Assembly (NCBI GenBank): GCA_963791635.1 | Contig: CAWBTC010000005.1 | Span: 372,001-436,000, forward strand | Direction: 5' to 3' | Source: VFMC01 sp963791635 | Lineage (GTDB): Bacteria > Actinomycetota > Acidimicrobiia > Acidimicrobiales > Ilumatobacteraceae | Length of the DNA: 64,000 nucleotides | Shown here: positions 46,312 to 55,111 of the stretch, in pieces | Layout: each line of letters begins with the position of its first letter | Numbering within the stretch: position 1 is the stretch's first letter | The notes under the pieces: model-generated | The model's input: only the letters and a program-made list of their open reading frames with translations | Databases searched by the model: none | What the model was told of the DNA's origin: nothing | Translations under genes and position numbers: made by a program

Positions 46312-48180
46312 TCAGCCGGCGGCGGCGGTCAGCGCAGCTGCGTAGGGGTGGGCGACGAGGAAACCCTCGGGCTGCACCGTGGCGATGACGCCATGCGCGG
46401 TTGCGATCGCTGCCACGCGCTTGGCATCGAGCTCGCCGGCCGCAGTCAGCTCCGCCGACAGCTCGACGAGCAGTGCTCGATGCTCACCGAGCAGTTGGCG
46501 GGTGTCGGCAACCAGGCGTTCCATCAGCTTCTCGATGTCGATGTCGGTGGCAGCCTTGTCCATTGCGTACGCCATCTCCATCGCGTAGTTCGCTTGGAAC
46601 TCGGCGTCGAAGCCGTACCTGCGCACGTAGTCGATCACCACCTGTGTCGCAGCTTCACGGTCCGCTCCGCGGCCGATCGAGGCGTGAGCAGCGCCGAAGA
46701 CCAGCTCTTCTGCGAGGCCACCGGCGAGCAGGACGCGCACCCGGTCGAGCATGTTCGACTCGGTCTCGTGCAATCGGTGCGGGAACGTGAACCCTCCGAC
46801 GTACGAGCTGGCCACCTTTGCCCGCAACTGCAACGGCGCCAACTGGAACAACGCCGCATAGGCAACCGCATGTCCCGCCTCGTGCACGGCGACGTTGGCG
46901 ACCGTATCGGCGAGTGCATCCTGGCGGATCTTGTCGACTCGGCCGTCGAACGGGGTACGCAACACCTCATCGCCGATCGTGGCCACCAGTACTCGCCCGA
47001 GTACGTCGTAGCGCATGTCGATCGTCTTGGCTCCCGACAGGATTGCGTCGAAGAGGTACTTCACCAGGTTCGTCTCGACGATGTCACCCACCGTCGACAA
47101 CACCGGTCGCACACCCTGCACCGGGAACACCCCGTTGCGGTACACCAGGTCGGCGATCGAGCGGTCGAGCGTGACTGCGATGCCGAACACCTCCTGGGTG
47201 GTTCCGGCCACGATGTCGAGCTGACGGCGAATGATCTCTTCGAAGTCGGCTCGTCGCAGCGAGGCGTAGATGAGGTGCACGTTGCCGAAGCGGGCGACCT
47301 GTTCGGGCTTGAACCGACGGGTGAGCGCGTTCTTGATGTCGACCACCGTGATCTTCGACGTGAACGTGTGGAAGATCTCGGCATCCACGTCGGCCTCGCC
47401 GGCTTGCCATGCCATGGTGAACGCCTCGTCGAGGTTGCCGGAGATGATGAGCAGGCTCTTCGAGCAGTCGATCGGCGCATACATCCGCTTGCCCGACAGC
47501 GCCAGACGCAACACCGGGATCACGTCGCTCGGCAGCATCTCCGACATCGACTCGACACTGGCCGTCAACCCGAAGCTCGTGATGAAGTTCTGCGCCTGCC
47601 ACGGCCCGATCGGTTCTTCGTGCACCTCCTCGCCGCGGGCTTTGCGGCGTTGGATGTCGCGCACGGCATAGGTCATGTCCGCGATCGACTGCTCGAAGTC
47701 GCTGCGGTCTCGACGAGCGAGCCGACCATCGGACAACAGCTCCCAGAAATCGGCGAACTTGGTGGTCGTGAGCGGCTTTCCATCGCTATCGAGGGTGTTG
47801 AACCGTTGGATCTCGTCGAACAGGATCATCGTTGGTTTCCCGTCGAGCGCTCCCGTTCGGGCGAGTACCGACGCGACCGAGGAGTGATACGTGGTGCCGT
47901 CGCCGTTCGAGAGCTCGACCTCGACGAAGCGGTCGAGGAGGTCGAGTGCATCGACGAGCTTGCGGACGAGGTCGGTCTTGCCCACGCCGGTCATTCCCCA
48001 GAGGTTCACGATCACCGGGCGGCGGAGGATCTCGGGCATCACGTACCAGACCGTGATCGCATCGCAGAGCTCGTCGATGACCGAGTCGATGCCGACGAAT
48101 CGCTCCTTCAGCAGTCTCCGTGCACCCTCGAGGCGGGCGCGGCGCTCCTCGACGTGAGCGGGATCGATCGTGATCGGCAT
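46312..48180 (-). CDS. Clp-like AAA+ ATPase fused to FtsH-type M41 metallopeptidase
   Basis: A 622-residue soluble protein. The AAA+ module (about 1-370) has Walker A GMTGVGKT (62-69), Walker B MILFDEIQRF (121-123 core) and an ISGNLDEAF sensor, and its closing GVRPVLSTVGDIVETNL is like the C-terminal small domain of Clp-type ATPases. The last 200 residues are an M41 peptidase: HEAGH at 433-437 supplies two zinc His and the catalytic Glu, and LLAGGLAEELVFGAAH and GADREAATQVVIDYVRRYGF align with FtsH, including the Asp zinc ligand. No membrane helix is present, unlike FtsH. I infer an ATP-driven cytoplasmic protease. The AAA+ part being Clp-like rather than FtsH-like is unusual. Confidence 0.78.
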   Translation of the reverse strand: MPITIDPAHVEERRARLEGARRLLKERFVGIDSVIDELCDAITVWYVMPEILRRPVIVNLWGMTGVGKTDLVRKLVDALDLLDRFVEVELSNGDGTTYHSSVASVLARTGALDGKPTMILFDEIQRFNTLDSDGKPLTTTKFADFWELLSDGRLARRDRSDFEQSIADMTYAVRDIQRRKARGEEVHEEPIGPWQAQNFITSFGLTASVESMSEMLPSDVIPVLRLALSGKRMYAPIDCSKSLLIISGNLDEAFTMAWQAGEADVDAEIFHTFTSKITVVDIKNALTRRFKPEQVARFGNVHLIYASLRRADFEEIIRRQLDIVAGTTQEVFGIAVTLDRSIADLVYRNGVFPVQGVRPVLSTVGDIVETNLVKYLFDAILSGAKTIDMRYDVLGRVLVATIGDEVLRTPFDGRVDKIRQDALADTVANVAVHEAGHAVAYAALFQLAPLQLRAKVASSYVGGFTFPHRLHETESNMLDRVRVLLAGGLAEELVFGAAHASIGRGADREAATQVVIDYVRRYGFDAEFQANYAMEMAYAMDKAATDIDIEKLMERLVADTRQLLGEHRALLVELSAELTAAGELDAKRVAAIATAHGVIATVQPEGFLVAHPYAAALTAAAG

Positions 48181-48295
48181 CCGCGCAGTTTGCCACCGGA
48201 CCGGTCACCGTTGCCTGGCGAGCTCGAATTCGTACCAATCCCGAAGCTTGCCTCGGATCTGCGGCGTCCATCGGGTCGGCGTAGGTTGTCCGTCG

Positions 48296-48781
48296 ATGGA
48301 GATTCGGCGGATTGCTGACGGCGACGACCTCGAGCGGGCGGGAGCCCTGGTGCGAGCTGCCTACCGCGTCCTGCCCGACTACCCGGCCGACGACGAGTAC
48401 GACCACTACATCGGTGACATCGCCGCCCGTCTCGACGACGCGGACGTCATCGTCGCTCTCCTTGACGGTCGCATCGTCGGATGCCTCACGTTCGTGCCCG
48501 GCCCCGGCACGCACCACCACGAGTTCGACGATCCCGATGCCGCGAGCTTCCGCTACTTCGGCGTCGATCCGTCTGAGCAAGGCGGTGGTGTGGGCGGTGC
48601 GATGGTGCAGTGGTGCACCGATGAGGCCGGTCGCCTCGGCCGCCTGCGCATCCGGATCCACACGATCCCGGTGATGGCAGCGGCTCGACGCCTGTACGAA
48701 CGGATGGGCTTCGTGCGCACGCCCGAGTTCGACGCGAACTGGGACGGCATCGAGGGCATCGCCTACGTCCTCCACCTCTGA
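48296..48781 (+). CDS. GNAT-family N-acetyltransferase
   Basis: A 161-residue acetyl-CoA-dependent transferase. It starts MEIRRIADGDDLERAGALVR. The acetyl-CoA-binding motif A is FGVDPSEQGGGVGGAMVQW (Q-x-x-G-x-G/A type) and motif B is AAARRLYERMGFVR. Its substrate cannot be told. The ATG at 48296 is chosen by family alignment; the frame runs on upstream. It is divergent from the protease-like gene. The stop lies inside a 15-bp tandem repeat. Confidence 0.87.
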   Translation: MEIRRIADGDDLERAGALVRAAYRVLPDYPADDEYDHYIGDIAARLDDADVIVALLDGRIVGCLTFVPGPGTHHHEFDDPDAASFRYFGVDPSEQGGGVGGAMVQWCTDEAGRLGRLRIRIHTIPVMAAARRLYERMGFVRTPEFDANWDGIEGIAYVLHL

Positions 48782-48829
48782 GATCTCCACCTCTGAGATC
48801 TCCACCTCTGAGATCTCCACCTCTGAGAT
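48770..48829. repeat. 15-bp tandem repeat, four copies
   Basis: CTCCACCTCTGAGAT is repeated exactly four times from 48770. The first copy covers the last GNAT codons and its TGA, so every copy places the same stop in the same frame. Replication slippage in this array would not change the protein. Confidence 0.9.
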
Positions 48830-48958
48830 CTCCAACCCCGATGTTTCCAACCGTGCAGACCATCCGTGAGGACGTGACAGCGCAGCTCGACACACGGCGT
48901 AGGGTGGCTCGTCGATGGTGCGCATGGGAGGCGCGCTGCGACCGAGGAGGGGCGAGAC

Positions 48959-50629
48959 ATGGAGTTCCGATGGGATCCGCCAGGTCCGGGGCAATGGGCA
49001 TGCGATCGATCGCACATGCCGGGAGGTGCCACGCCGATGATCCAGCACATCGCGTCGACGTCGATGGCTGCCGGGATGCGACGAACCTTCGCCGAGTTCG
49101 GCACCCCGCTGGAGACGCTCGATGCCCGCTTCGTCAACGGCCAGATCTACACGCGACTGCGCCCGCTCATCCGGCCTGACAAGGTCTCCACCAAGCTTCC
49201 CCCGACGTTCGTGCTCAAGATCGCGACGCGACTCCATCCGGAGATGCGGCGACGCAACGCGACGGCCGGCCGGGTGCTCGAGGAGCAGCCTTGGAACCAG
49301 GTGATCCACGACTGGCACCACGGTGGCAAGGCGGTGATCGTCGCCGCGAACCTGTCGTTGCAGGACGTCGACCTTGCATCGTTCGACGACACGGCCCTGC
49401 TCGCCCACGTGCACCGATGCGTCGAGCATTGCCTCGCCAACTGGGAGCACCACTTCTGGTTGCACGGCCACGATCTCGGCCCGCTCGGTCAGTACTTGCA
49501 CCAAGCGCTCGGTTGGGGTGTCTCGGCGGCCGATGCGCTGTCGTTGCTGGAGGGTGCCTCACCGTCCACGAGCGCACCCACCCGAGCGCTGCACGAGATC
49601 CGCGAGCTCGTCGAGGCATCGGGCCACCAGCCGGCATCGCTCGATCAGCTTCGCTCGATCTCTCCAGCGATCGACGCACTCGTCGACGACTATCTCCGCC
49701 ACCGCGGCGCGGTGCTGTTCTCGCGCTACGACCTCGACGGCATCACGCTCGGCGAGCGGCCCGACATGGTGTTCGCCGGCATCATGAACGCCGACGTGCA
49801 CGACTCATCGGCCGAGGTGGCCGAGCGCACCGCACGAGTTCGTCTCGGTATCGCCCCCGAGCACCGCGATCGCTTCGACGAGATGCTCGGACAGGCCCGC
49901 GCCGCGATGGACCTGCGCGACGACAACGGTCCCACGACCGCCGAGTGGCCGGCCGGCCTGCTGCGCTTCGCGTTGTTGGAGCTCGGTCGTCGGCTCGTCG
50001 TGCAGGGACACATCGATCGACGCGAACTCGCGTTCGAGCTGCGTCCTGGCGAGCTCACGAGTGCGCTGTTCGCCGGTGTGCCATCCAACGAGGAACTGGT
50101 GCAGCGTGCCGCCGTACGAACAGCGCAGAAGGCTGCCAAGCCGCCGACCGTGCTCGGCCCCGACGAGCCGGCACCGCCGATGGACGTGCTGCCGGCCAAC
50201 CTCGCCCGCATGGTGGCGATGGTGCAGACCGTGATGGTCCATTTGGGGATGGACGGCAGTACCGCCGGCAGCGGATTGCACGGCACCGGTGTCGGCACTC
50301 GTGTGGTGCAGGGTCGCGCCCGCGTGGCGACCTCGCCGGAAGAGGCCCTCGACCGGCTCGAACCCGGCGACGTACTTGTCGTGGCCGGCACCACACCTGC
50401 GTACAACCTCGTGCTCTCGCTGGCAGGTGGTGTCATCACCGCTGAGGGCGGACCGATGAGTCACGCTGCTGTGATCGCCAGAGAGCTCGGCATCCCGGCG
50501 ATCATCGGCGCACGCGGTGCGCTCACCGACATCGCCGACGGATCGATGGTGGAGATCGACCCGGTCGCCGGCGAAGTGCGCATCCTTGCCGCCCCCGAGG
50601 TGGCGCAGGCAGCGGTCGTGCCGGCCTGA
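48959..50629 (+). CDS. PEP-utilising enzyme swivel-domain protein
   Basis: A 556-residue protein. The C-terminal 95 residues form a phosphohistidine swivelling domain: VVAGTTPAYNLVLSL, then GGPMSHAAVIARELGIPAI with the phospho-acceptor His near 502, and MVEIDPVAGEVRIL. This domain carries phosphate between active sites in PEP synthase and PPDK. Here the ATP-grasp nucleotide-binding domain and the PEP/pyruvate barrel are missing, and the N-terminal 440 residues are mostly helical and of no family I can name. A partner kinase is expected but not adjacent. ATG at 48959 follows GAGGAGGGGCG. Role unknown. Confidence 0.75.
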   Translation: MEFRWDPPGPGQWACDRSHMPGGATPMIQHIASTSMAAGMRRTFAEFGTPLETLDARFVNGQIYTRLRPLIRPDKVSTKLPPTFVLKIATRLHPEMRRRNATAGRVLEEQPWNQVIHDWHHGGKAVIVAANLSLQDVDLASFDDTALLAHVHRCVEHCLANWEHHFWLHGHDLGPLGQYLHQALGWGVSAADALSLLEGASPSTSAPTRALHEIRELVEASGHQPASLDQLRSISPAIDALVDDYLRHRGAVLFSRYDLDGITLGERPDMVFAGIMNADVHDSSAEVAERTARVRLGIAPEHRDRFDEMLGQARAAMDLRDDNGPTTAEWPAGLLRFALLELGRRLVVQGHIDRRELAFELRPGELTSALFAGVPSNEELVQRAAVRTAQKAAKPPTVLGPDEPAPPMDVLPANLARMVAMVQTVMVHLGMDGSTAGSGLHGTGVGTRVVQGRARVATSPEEALDRLEPGDVLVVAGTTPAYNLVLSLAGGVITAEGGPMSHAAVIARELGIPAIIGARGALTDIADGSMVEIDPVAGEVRILAAPEVAQAAVVPA

Positions 50630-50661
50630 GCAGCCGCGGGACGCCTGTGTGAGACTGCGCC

Positions 50662-51639
50662 ATGCGCGCCGTCGTCCTGCACAGCCATGGTGGACCCGAG
50701 GTCCTGACGATCGAAGAGGTCGCGGATCCCGTGCCCGGACCCGATGAGGTGGTGGTCGACGTGGCCGCGACGGCCTTGAACCGCGCCGATCTGTTGCAGC
50801 GAATGGGGTTGTACCCCGATCCGCGCAAGATCCAGCCGGAGATCCCCGGGCTCGAGTTCGCCGGCACGGTGCGTGCCGTCGGGGCGAGGGCGACGATGTG
50901 GAAGGTGGGCGACCGTGTGATGGGCATCGAGGCCGGCGGCGCCTACGCTGAACAGGTCGCCACTCACGAACGTCAGCTCCTCGCCGTTCCTGCGGTGGTC
51001 GACCTCGTCGACGCTGCTGCGATCCCCGAGGTGTTCCTCACGGCGTGGGACGCGCTCGTGCTGCAGGGCGGACTCACGAGTGGCCGGTGGGCGCTCGTTC
51101 ATGCCGGTGCCAGCGGCGTGGGGACGGCTGCGATCCAGATCGCCAAGGCGATCGGAGCTCGCATTGCGGTCACCTGCTCGTCGGGCAAGGCCCAGGCCTG
51201 CCGCGACCTCGGCGCCGACGTGGTGCTCGAACGTTCGCCTCACGACTGGTTGGGCGAGGCGAAGGCGGCCGTGCCCCAAGGGTTCGACACCGTGCTCGAC
51301 GTGATCGGAGGCGACGAGGTCGACCGCAACCTGCACGCGGTGGCCACGAAGGGGACGATCGTGCAGGTGGGCTTGATGGGGGGCGGTTCCACGCCGGTGA
51401 ACGTGGGCCTGCTGCTCGGCAAGCGCGCGACCTGGGTCGGCACCACGCTGCGCACCCGTCCGATCGAAGAGAAGGTGGCCGTCACGCGCAGGTTCGCCGC
51501 CGAGGTGCTGCCGCTGTTCGACAGTGGAGCGATCCACCCGGTGATCGACAGCATCTACGCGTTCGACCACATCGCCGATGCCCACCGCCACATGGAGGCG
51601 AATGCCAACACCGGCAAGATCCTCGTCCGAATGGGGTGA
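50662..51639 (+). CDS. NADPH:quinone oxidoreductase, zinc-less MDR family
   Basis: A 325-residue medium-chain reductase. It starts MRAVVLHSHGGPEVL and shows LNRADLLQRMGLYP, PGLEFAGTVRAVG and the NADPH site HAGASGVGTAAIQIAKAIG. The catalytic-zinc cysteine positions are not kept, so it is the quinone reductase (QOR/PIG3) type. VGLMGGGSTPVNVGLLLGKR and NTGKILVRMG match the PIG3 branch. It follows the swivel-domain gene by 32 bases. Natural substrate unknown. Confidence 0.9.
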   Translation: MRAVVLHSHGGPEVLTIEEVADPVPGPDEVVVDVAATALNRADLLQRMGLYPDPRKIQPEIPGLEFAGTVRAVGARATMWKVGDRVMGIEAGGAYAEQVATHERQLLAVPAVVDLVDAAAIPEVFLTAWDALVLQGGLTSGRWALVHAGASGVGTAAIQIAKAIGARIAVTCSSGKAQACRDLGADVVLERSPHDWLGEAKAAVPQGFDTVLDVIGGDEVDRNLHAVATKGTIVQVGLMGGGSTPVNVGLLLGKRATWVGTTLRTRPIEEKVAVTRRFAAEVLPLFDSGAIHPVIDSIYAFDHIADAHRHMEANANTGKILVRMG

Positions 51640-51671
51640 CCCAGCGTCGGCGGACGTGTTGCTCCTCGCGG

Positions 51672-53021
51672 TCAGAAGACGCCGGGAATGGGAGTGGCGC
51701 CGGTGCCGAGCACGTCGCCGGCCGGCACACCGAACCAGCCCTCAGCCACCGTGGCGTAGTACTGGTCGAGTCCCATCGTCGGCTTCAGGTTGTCGTTGTC
51801 GTCGAGATCGGTCAGCGACGGGTGCTCGCCGTACCGGCCCGCGTTCACCGGACCGATCAACAGCGAGTGCGAGGCGGTGCCGTGGTCGAGCCCACCCGAA
51901 TCGTTGTCGCGAGCGGTGCGCCCGAACTCGCTCGTCGTCATCAGGAGCACCCTGTCCGACAGGCCCCTGGCCGCAAGGTCGTCGAGGAACGCTGCCACCG
52001 ATGTGTCGAAGTCCTGCATCAGTCCGGGGTAGCGGCCGTTGTGGTCGTCATGGGTGTCGAAGTCCTGGTGCATCGGGACGTGCACGATCCGCACGCCCTG
52101 CCCGCCCGCGAACAGCTGAGCAGCGAGACGCAGCCCTTGTCCGAGATCGCTGCTCGGGTATCCGCCCTCGCCGTCTTCGCCGGCGATCTCGTTCAGCACT
52201 CTCGCGAACGCTGCGCTCTGGGTCTTCAGTCCGCGCAGTCGCGCGTCGAGATCGAACGTCGGCGTGCCGGTGCCGAATGCCGCGAAGCCCTGCTGGAACA
52301 ACTGGCGGAACGGATCGTCGTCGCCCGCTCCGGCGAGGTATCCGGCTGCGTGTGCATCCGGGATGGCGAGCGTGCTGACCGATCTGGACGCGATCGCCGG
52401 CGTTGCACCCGACCCCACGGACAGCGCCACGGCGGGCGCCGACGGATCGCCGATCGCGTCGGCAAGACGGCCGAGGAAGCCGGTGTCGCGGACTCCGCCC
52501 GACACGGGTGACCCCGCCCACCATCGGGCAAGCATCTCGAAGTGCGAGCCATCGCTGTCGAAGGAGCCCACGCCCTGGACGACCGCCGCGCCGCGGGCGT
52601 GCAGTTGCTTCAGTTCGGGGTGGAAGCCCACCTCGTCGTCGAGCGCCAGCACGTCGGCATCGCCGATCGCAGTGAGCTGTCGAAGGTCGTAGTACGAGCC
52701 GTTTCCGTACGGCACCAACATCGACATGCCGTCGTTGCCCCCGGCCATCTCCACAACCACCAGGAGGCGCTGCCCGAGATCCTTCGATGCCGGTGCTGTC
52801 GGGACGGTGGGCTGGGGCAGGGCGGTGGACGCGTCGGCCGAGCGTGGTCGGTCGCCCGATGCGCCCGACGGCATCGTGGCGCCGGGCGACGAGGCGAGAA
52901 CGCCGCTGGACGACGGCGCTCCGCCCCGGCCGACGGCGTACGTGCCGACTCCCACCGCGGCAGCGCCGGCTCCGGCGCTGGCCCACTTGAGCAGCTCTCG
53001 ACGTGTGATCTGTGCAGGCAT
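51672..53021 (-). CDS. DUF1501-family secreted protein (Tat signal)
   Basis: A 449-residue exported protein. The Tat signal is TRRELLKWASAGAGAAAVGV. The body has the DUF1501 pattern: VVEMAGGNDGMSMLVPYG, SDGSHFEMLARWWAG, FDTHDDHNGRY, TSEFGRTARDNDSGGLDHGT and a GVPAGDVLG end. The fold is related to alkaline phosphatase/sulfatase proteins and metal-binding Asp/His are retained, but the activity is unknown. It lies 38 bases after the DUF1800 gene on the same strand, the nearly universal DUF1800-DUF1501 pair. Confidence 0.88.
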   Translation of the reverse strand: MPAQITRRELLKWASAGAGAAAVGVGTYAVGRGGAPSSSGVLASSPGATMPSGASGDRPRSADASTALPQPTVPTAPASKDLGQRLLVVVEMAGGNDGMSMLVPYGNGSYYDLRQLTAIGDADVLALDDEVGFHPELKQLHARGAAVVQGVGSFDSDGSHFEMLARWWAGSPVSGGVRDTGFLGRLADAIGDPSAPAVALSVGSGATPAIASRSVSTLAIPDAHAAGYLAGAGDDDPFRQLFQQGFAAFGTGTPTFDLDARLRGLKTQSAAFARVLNEIAGEDGEGGYPSSDLGQGLRLAAQLFAGGQGVRIVHVPMHQDFDTHDDHNGRYPGLMQDFDTSVAAFLDDLAARGLSDRVLLMTTSEFGRTARDNDSGGLDHGTASHSLLIGPVNAGRYGEHPSLTDLDDNDNLKPTMGLDQYYATVAEGWFGVPAGDVLGTGATPIPGVF

Positions 53022-53059
53022 GGGTTCCTCGGGCAGTCCGTCTTCGTGGGGGTTGGGGG

Positions 53060-54358
53060 TCAGGCGAGCGAGAACTCGGGGGAGATGGCGAGCAGGCCGT
53101 GCAGCAACGTCGATCGGTCGCGGCGCGATTCGACCGAATCGGCAGCGCTCGACAGCACGTCGATCGTCGACTGGCTCACCTCGTACAGACCCGCTCGGCC
53201 GAGGAGATCGTTCACCGGGTCGTTCTCGTCGAGCGTTGCCGTCTCCCATGCGTTGTCGTAGGCGACCTGTGCCTTGGTCATCTCGGCGCCAACGGACAAC
53301 CACCGCGACGTGCCCGGCCATCCGGCCACGTTCGGAGGGCTGAACGGGATCTGGCCGAGCAGATCGAGCGGCCACCAGTCGATCGATACGTCGAACAGGC
53401 GGCGCACGGCGATGAACCACTCCACGGCCGAGCGCGGGCGGGTGAGTCGCTGCTCGAGGAACGATGGGTGGCGCACGATCGCCTCGACCAACGGTCGGAT
53501 CTCGAGCCCGCCACGGGCGAAGCCGTCTGCGAGCTCCGCGAGACGATCGGGATCGGGCCACGCACCCACCAGGTGCTCGTAGACACTGCCGGCCACGTGC
53601 GAGGCACAGGCCGGATGGTCACAGACGGCATCGATCGCTTCGGCTGCAGTCATCACCTCACGATCGAGGAACGGCACCGGCTCGCTCAACGCGCTCTCCT
53701 GGTCGAACCGCACTTCGTCGTCGTTGTCGCCGTCGACCCACCAGCCGGCGAGGGCGCCGGCGCCGTTGCGTACGTCGGCCTCTGTGTAGCCGGCGCCGTG
53801 ACCGAGCGCGAACAGCTCCATCACTTCGCGCGCGTAGTTCTCGTTCGGTGCGTCTGCGTAGCTCCCTGCGCCGTCCAGCCAGTAGAGCATCGCGGCGTCG
53901 ACGGTGATCTCTTGCAGCATCGTGCGGAAGTTGCCCATCGCATGGGTGCGCAGCAACTGGTGCTGGCGGTACATCAGTGACGGCGATGACTTGTCGAGTC
54001 CACTCGTGAGGTGCCCATGCCAGAACCACACCATTCGATCGTGCACGCCGGCGAGCTCGTTGCTCATGACGTCCACCCACCATGACGTCAGGCGGCTGTA
54101 GTCATCGTCGCTGCCGAGCACGGGGTCCTCCGGCGCAAAGGGCTCAGCCGCAAGGAGTCGTTCGATCAGGTCGGTGGCGGTCGTCCCCTCCAGGTCCTCC
54201 ACCTGCCACGGGCGCGGTCCGAACGACAGCCGGCGCAGTACGTGTGCGCGCAGCGCACGCTCATCGACAGCGACGGGTGCCTGACGGGCGACGGCCCGAG
54301 AGTTGCGTGCGAGTCGCGTGCTGTCGACTCGTCGCGATCGTGATGCCAGGAGTGCCAT
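53060..54358 (-). CDS. DUF1800-family protein
   Basis: A 432-residue helical protein. Family markers are HVLRRLSFGPRPWQVEDL, MVWFWHGHLTSGLDK, NENYAREVMELFALGHGAGYTE and PFSPPNVAGWPGTSRWL. DUF1800 and DUF1501 proteins are almost always encoded together and are secreted or surface-linked; function is not established. The ATG at 54358 is used, though an upstream in-frame ATG near 54409 would add 17 residues and run through the operator-like repeats, which argues against it. No classical signal peptide is evident in the N-terminus. Confidence 0.85.
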   Translation of the reverse strand: MALLASRSRRVDSTRLARNSRAVARQAPVAVDERALRAHVLRRLSFGPRPWQVEDLEGTTATDLIERLLAAEPFAPEDPVLGSDDDYSRLTSWWVDVMSNELAGVHDRMVWFWHGHLTSGLDKSSPSLMYRQHQLLRTHAMGNFRTMLQEITVDAAMLYWLDGAGSYADAPNENYAREVMELFALGHGAGYTEADVRNGAGALAGWWVDGDNDDEVRFDQESALSEPVPFLDREVMTAAEAIDAVCDHPACASHVAGSVYEHLVGAWPDPDRLAELADGFARGGLEIRPLVEAIVRHPSFLEQRLTRPRSAVEWFIAVRRLFDVSIDWWPLDLLGQIPFSPPNVAGWPGTSRWLSVGAEMTKAQVAYDNAWETATLDENDPVNDLLGRAGLYEVSQSTIDVLSSAADSVESRRDRSTLLHGLLAISPEFSLA

Positions 54359-54380
54359 GAACCAAGTGTGGGCTTCCGAA

Positions 54381-54421
54381 CATGAACCGATCATGAAAGC
54401 CCGCTTCATGTGTGCTTCACG
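54381..54421. promoter_or_regulatory. Paired direct repeats, candidate OmpR-type operator
   Basis: CATGAA occurs at 54381 and 54392 (11-bp step). Its complement TTCATG lies at 54405 and a near copy TTCACG at 54416 (again 11 bp). Two head-to-head direct-repeat half-sites spaced by one helical turn are what dimers of OmpR/PhoB regulators bind, and the block lies between the divergent response regulator gene and the DUF1800 gene. Confidence 0.6.
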
Positions 54422-54445
54422 GTCGATGTGGAACGATGGGCGCTC

Positions 54446-55111
54446 GTGCGGGTGCTCGTGGTGGAAGACGACATCTCCCTGGGGGGAGTGGTGCAGCGAG
54501 GGCTCTCCGAGGATGGCCATGCGGTGGATCTCGAACGCACGCTGTCCGGCGCCCGTCGTGCCTGTGCGATCAACGCCTACCATCTCGTCGTGCTCGACCT
54601 GGGTTTGCCCGACGGAGACGGCCTCACGCTGTGCCGAGAGCTCCATGAGAGCGAGCTTCCACCTCGCGTGCTGGTGCTCACGGCTCGCGACACCACCGGC
54701 GACAAGGTGCTCGGCCTCGACGCAGGTGCGGACGACTACCTCACCAAGCCGTTCGACTTCGCCGAGCTCGGCGCACGGGTTCGCGCGCTGCTGCGCCGCC
54801 CCGACAACGCCCGCGCCCCGCTGTTGAAGCTGGCCGACGTCGAGCTCGACCCGGCAGCGCACACCGTTCGCCGCTCCGGCGTGATGGTGCCACTCACCGC
54901 CCGCGAGTTCGCTCTGTTGCACTTCCTCATGGACCGAGTCGGTGACGTGGTGACGCGGACCGAACTGCTCGAAGCGGTGTGGGACGCCAACTACGACGGA
55001 CTCTCCAACGTGGTCGACGTGCACGTCGCCAACGTGCGCCGCAAGCTCGAGATGCCCGGTCGTCCGGCCCCGATCGAGACGGTCCGCGGCGTGGGCTACC
55101 GGTTCGGCTGA
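54446..55111 (+). CDS. OmpR/PhoB-family response regulator
   Basis: A 221-residue regulator. The receiver has VLVVEDDISLGG, phospho-acceptor Asp in VVLDLGLPDGDG, TARDTT and YLTKPFDFAELGARVR. The winged-helix C-terminus has PLTAREFALLHFLM, TELLEAVWD, VDVHVANVRRKL and VRGVGYRFG. GTG at 54446 is chosen since RVLVVEDD starts the fold; the frame extends to 54410 with no homology. The stop overlaps the kinase ATG by one base. The repeats upstream probably are its operator. Confidence 0.92.
   Translation: MRVLVVEDDISLGGVVQRGLSEDGHAVDLERTLSGARRACAINAYHLVVLDLGLPDGDGLTLCRELHESELPPRVLVLTARDTTGDKVLGLDAGADDYLTKPFDFAELGARVRALLRRPDNARAPLLKLADVELDPAAHTVRRSGVMVPLTAREFALLHFLMDRVGDVVTRTELLEAVWDANYDGLSNVVDVHVANVRRKLEMPGRPAPIETVRGVGYRFG

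Noticed and set aside
46153..48318. Long plus-strand open frame opposite the AAA-M41 gene
   Set aside because: It is antisense to a gene with clear catalytic motifs and has His/Arg/Glu-rich shadow composition.
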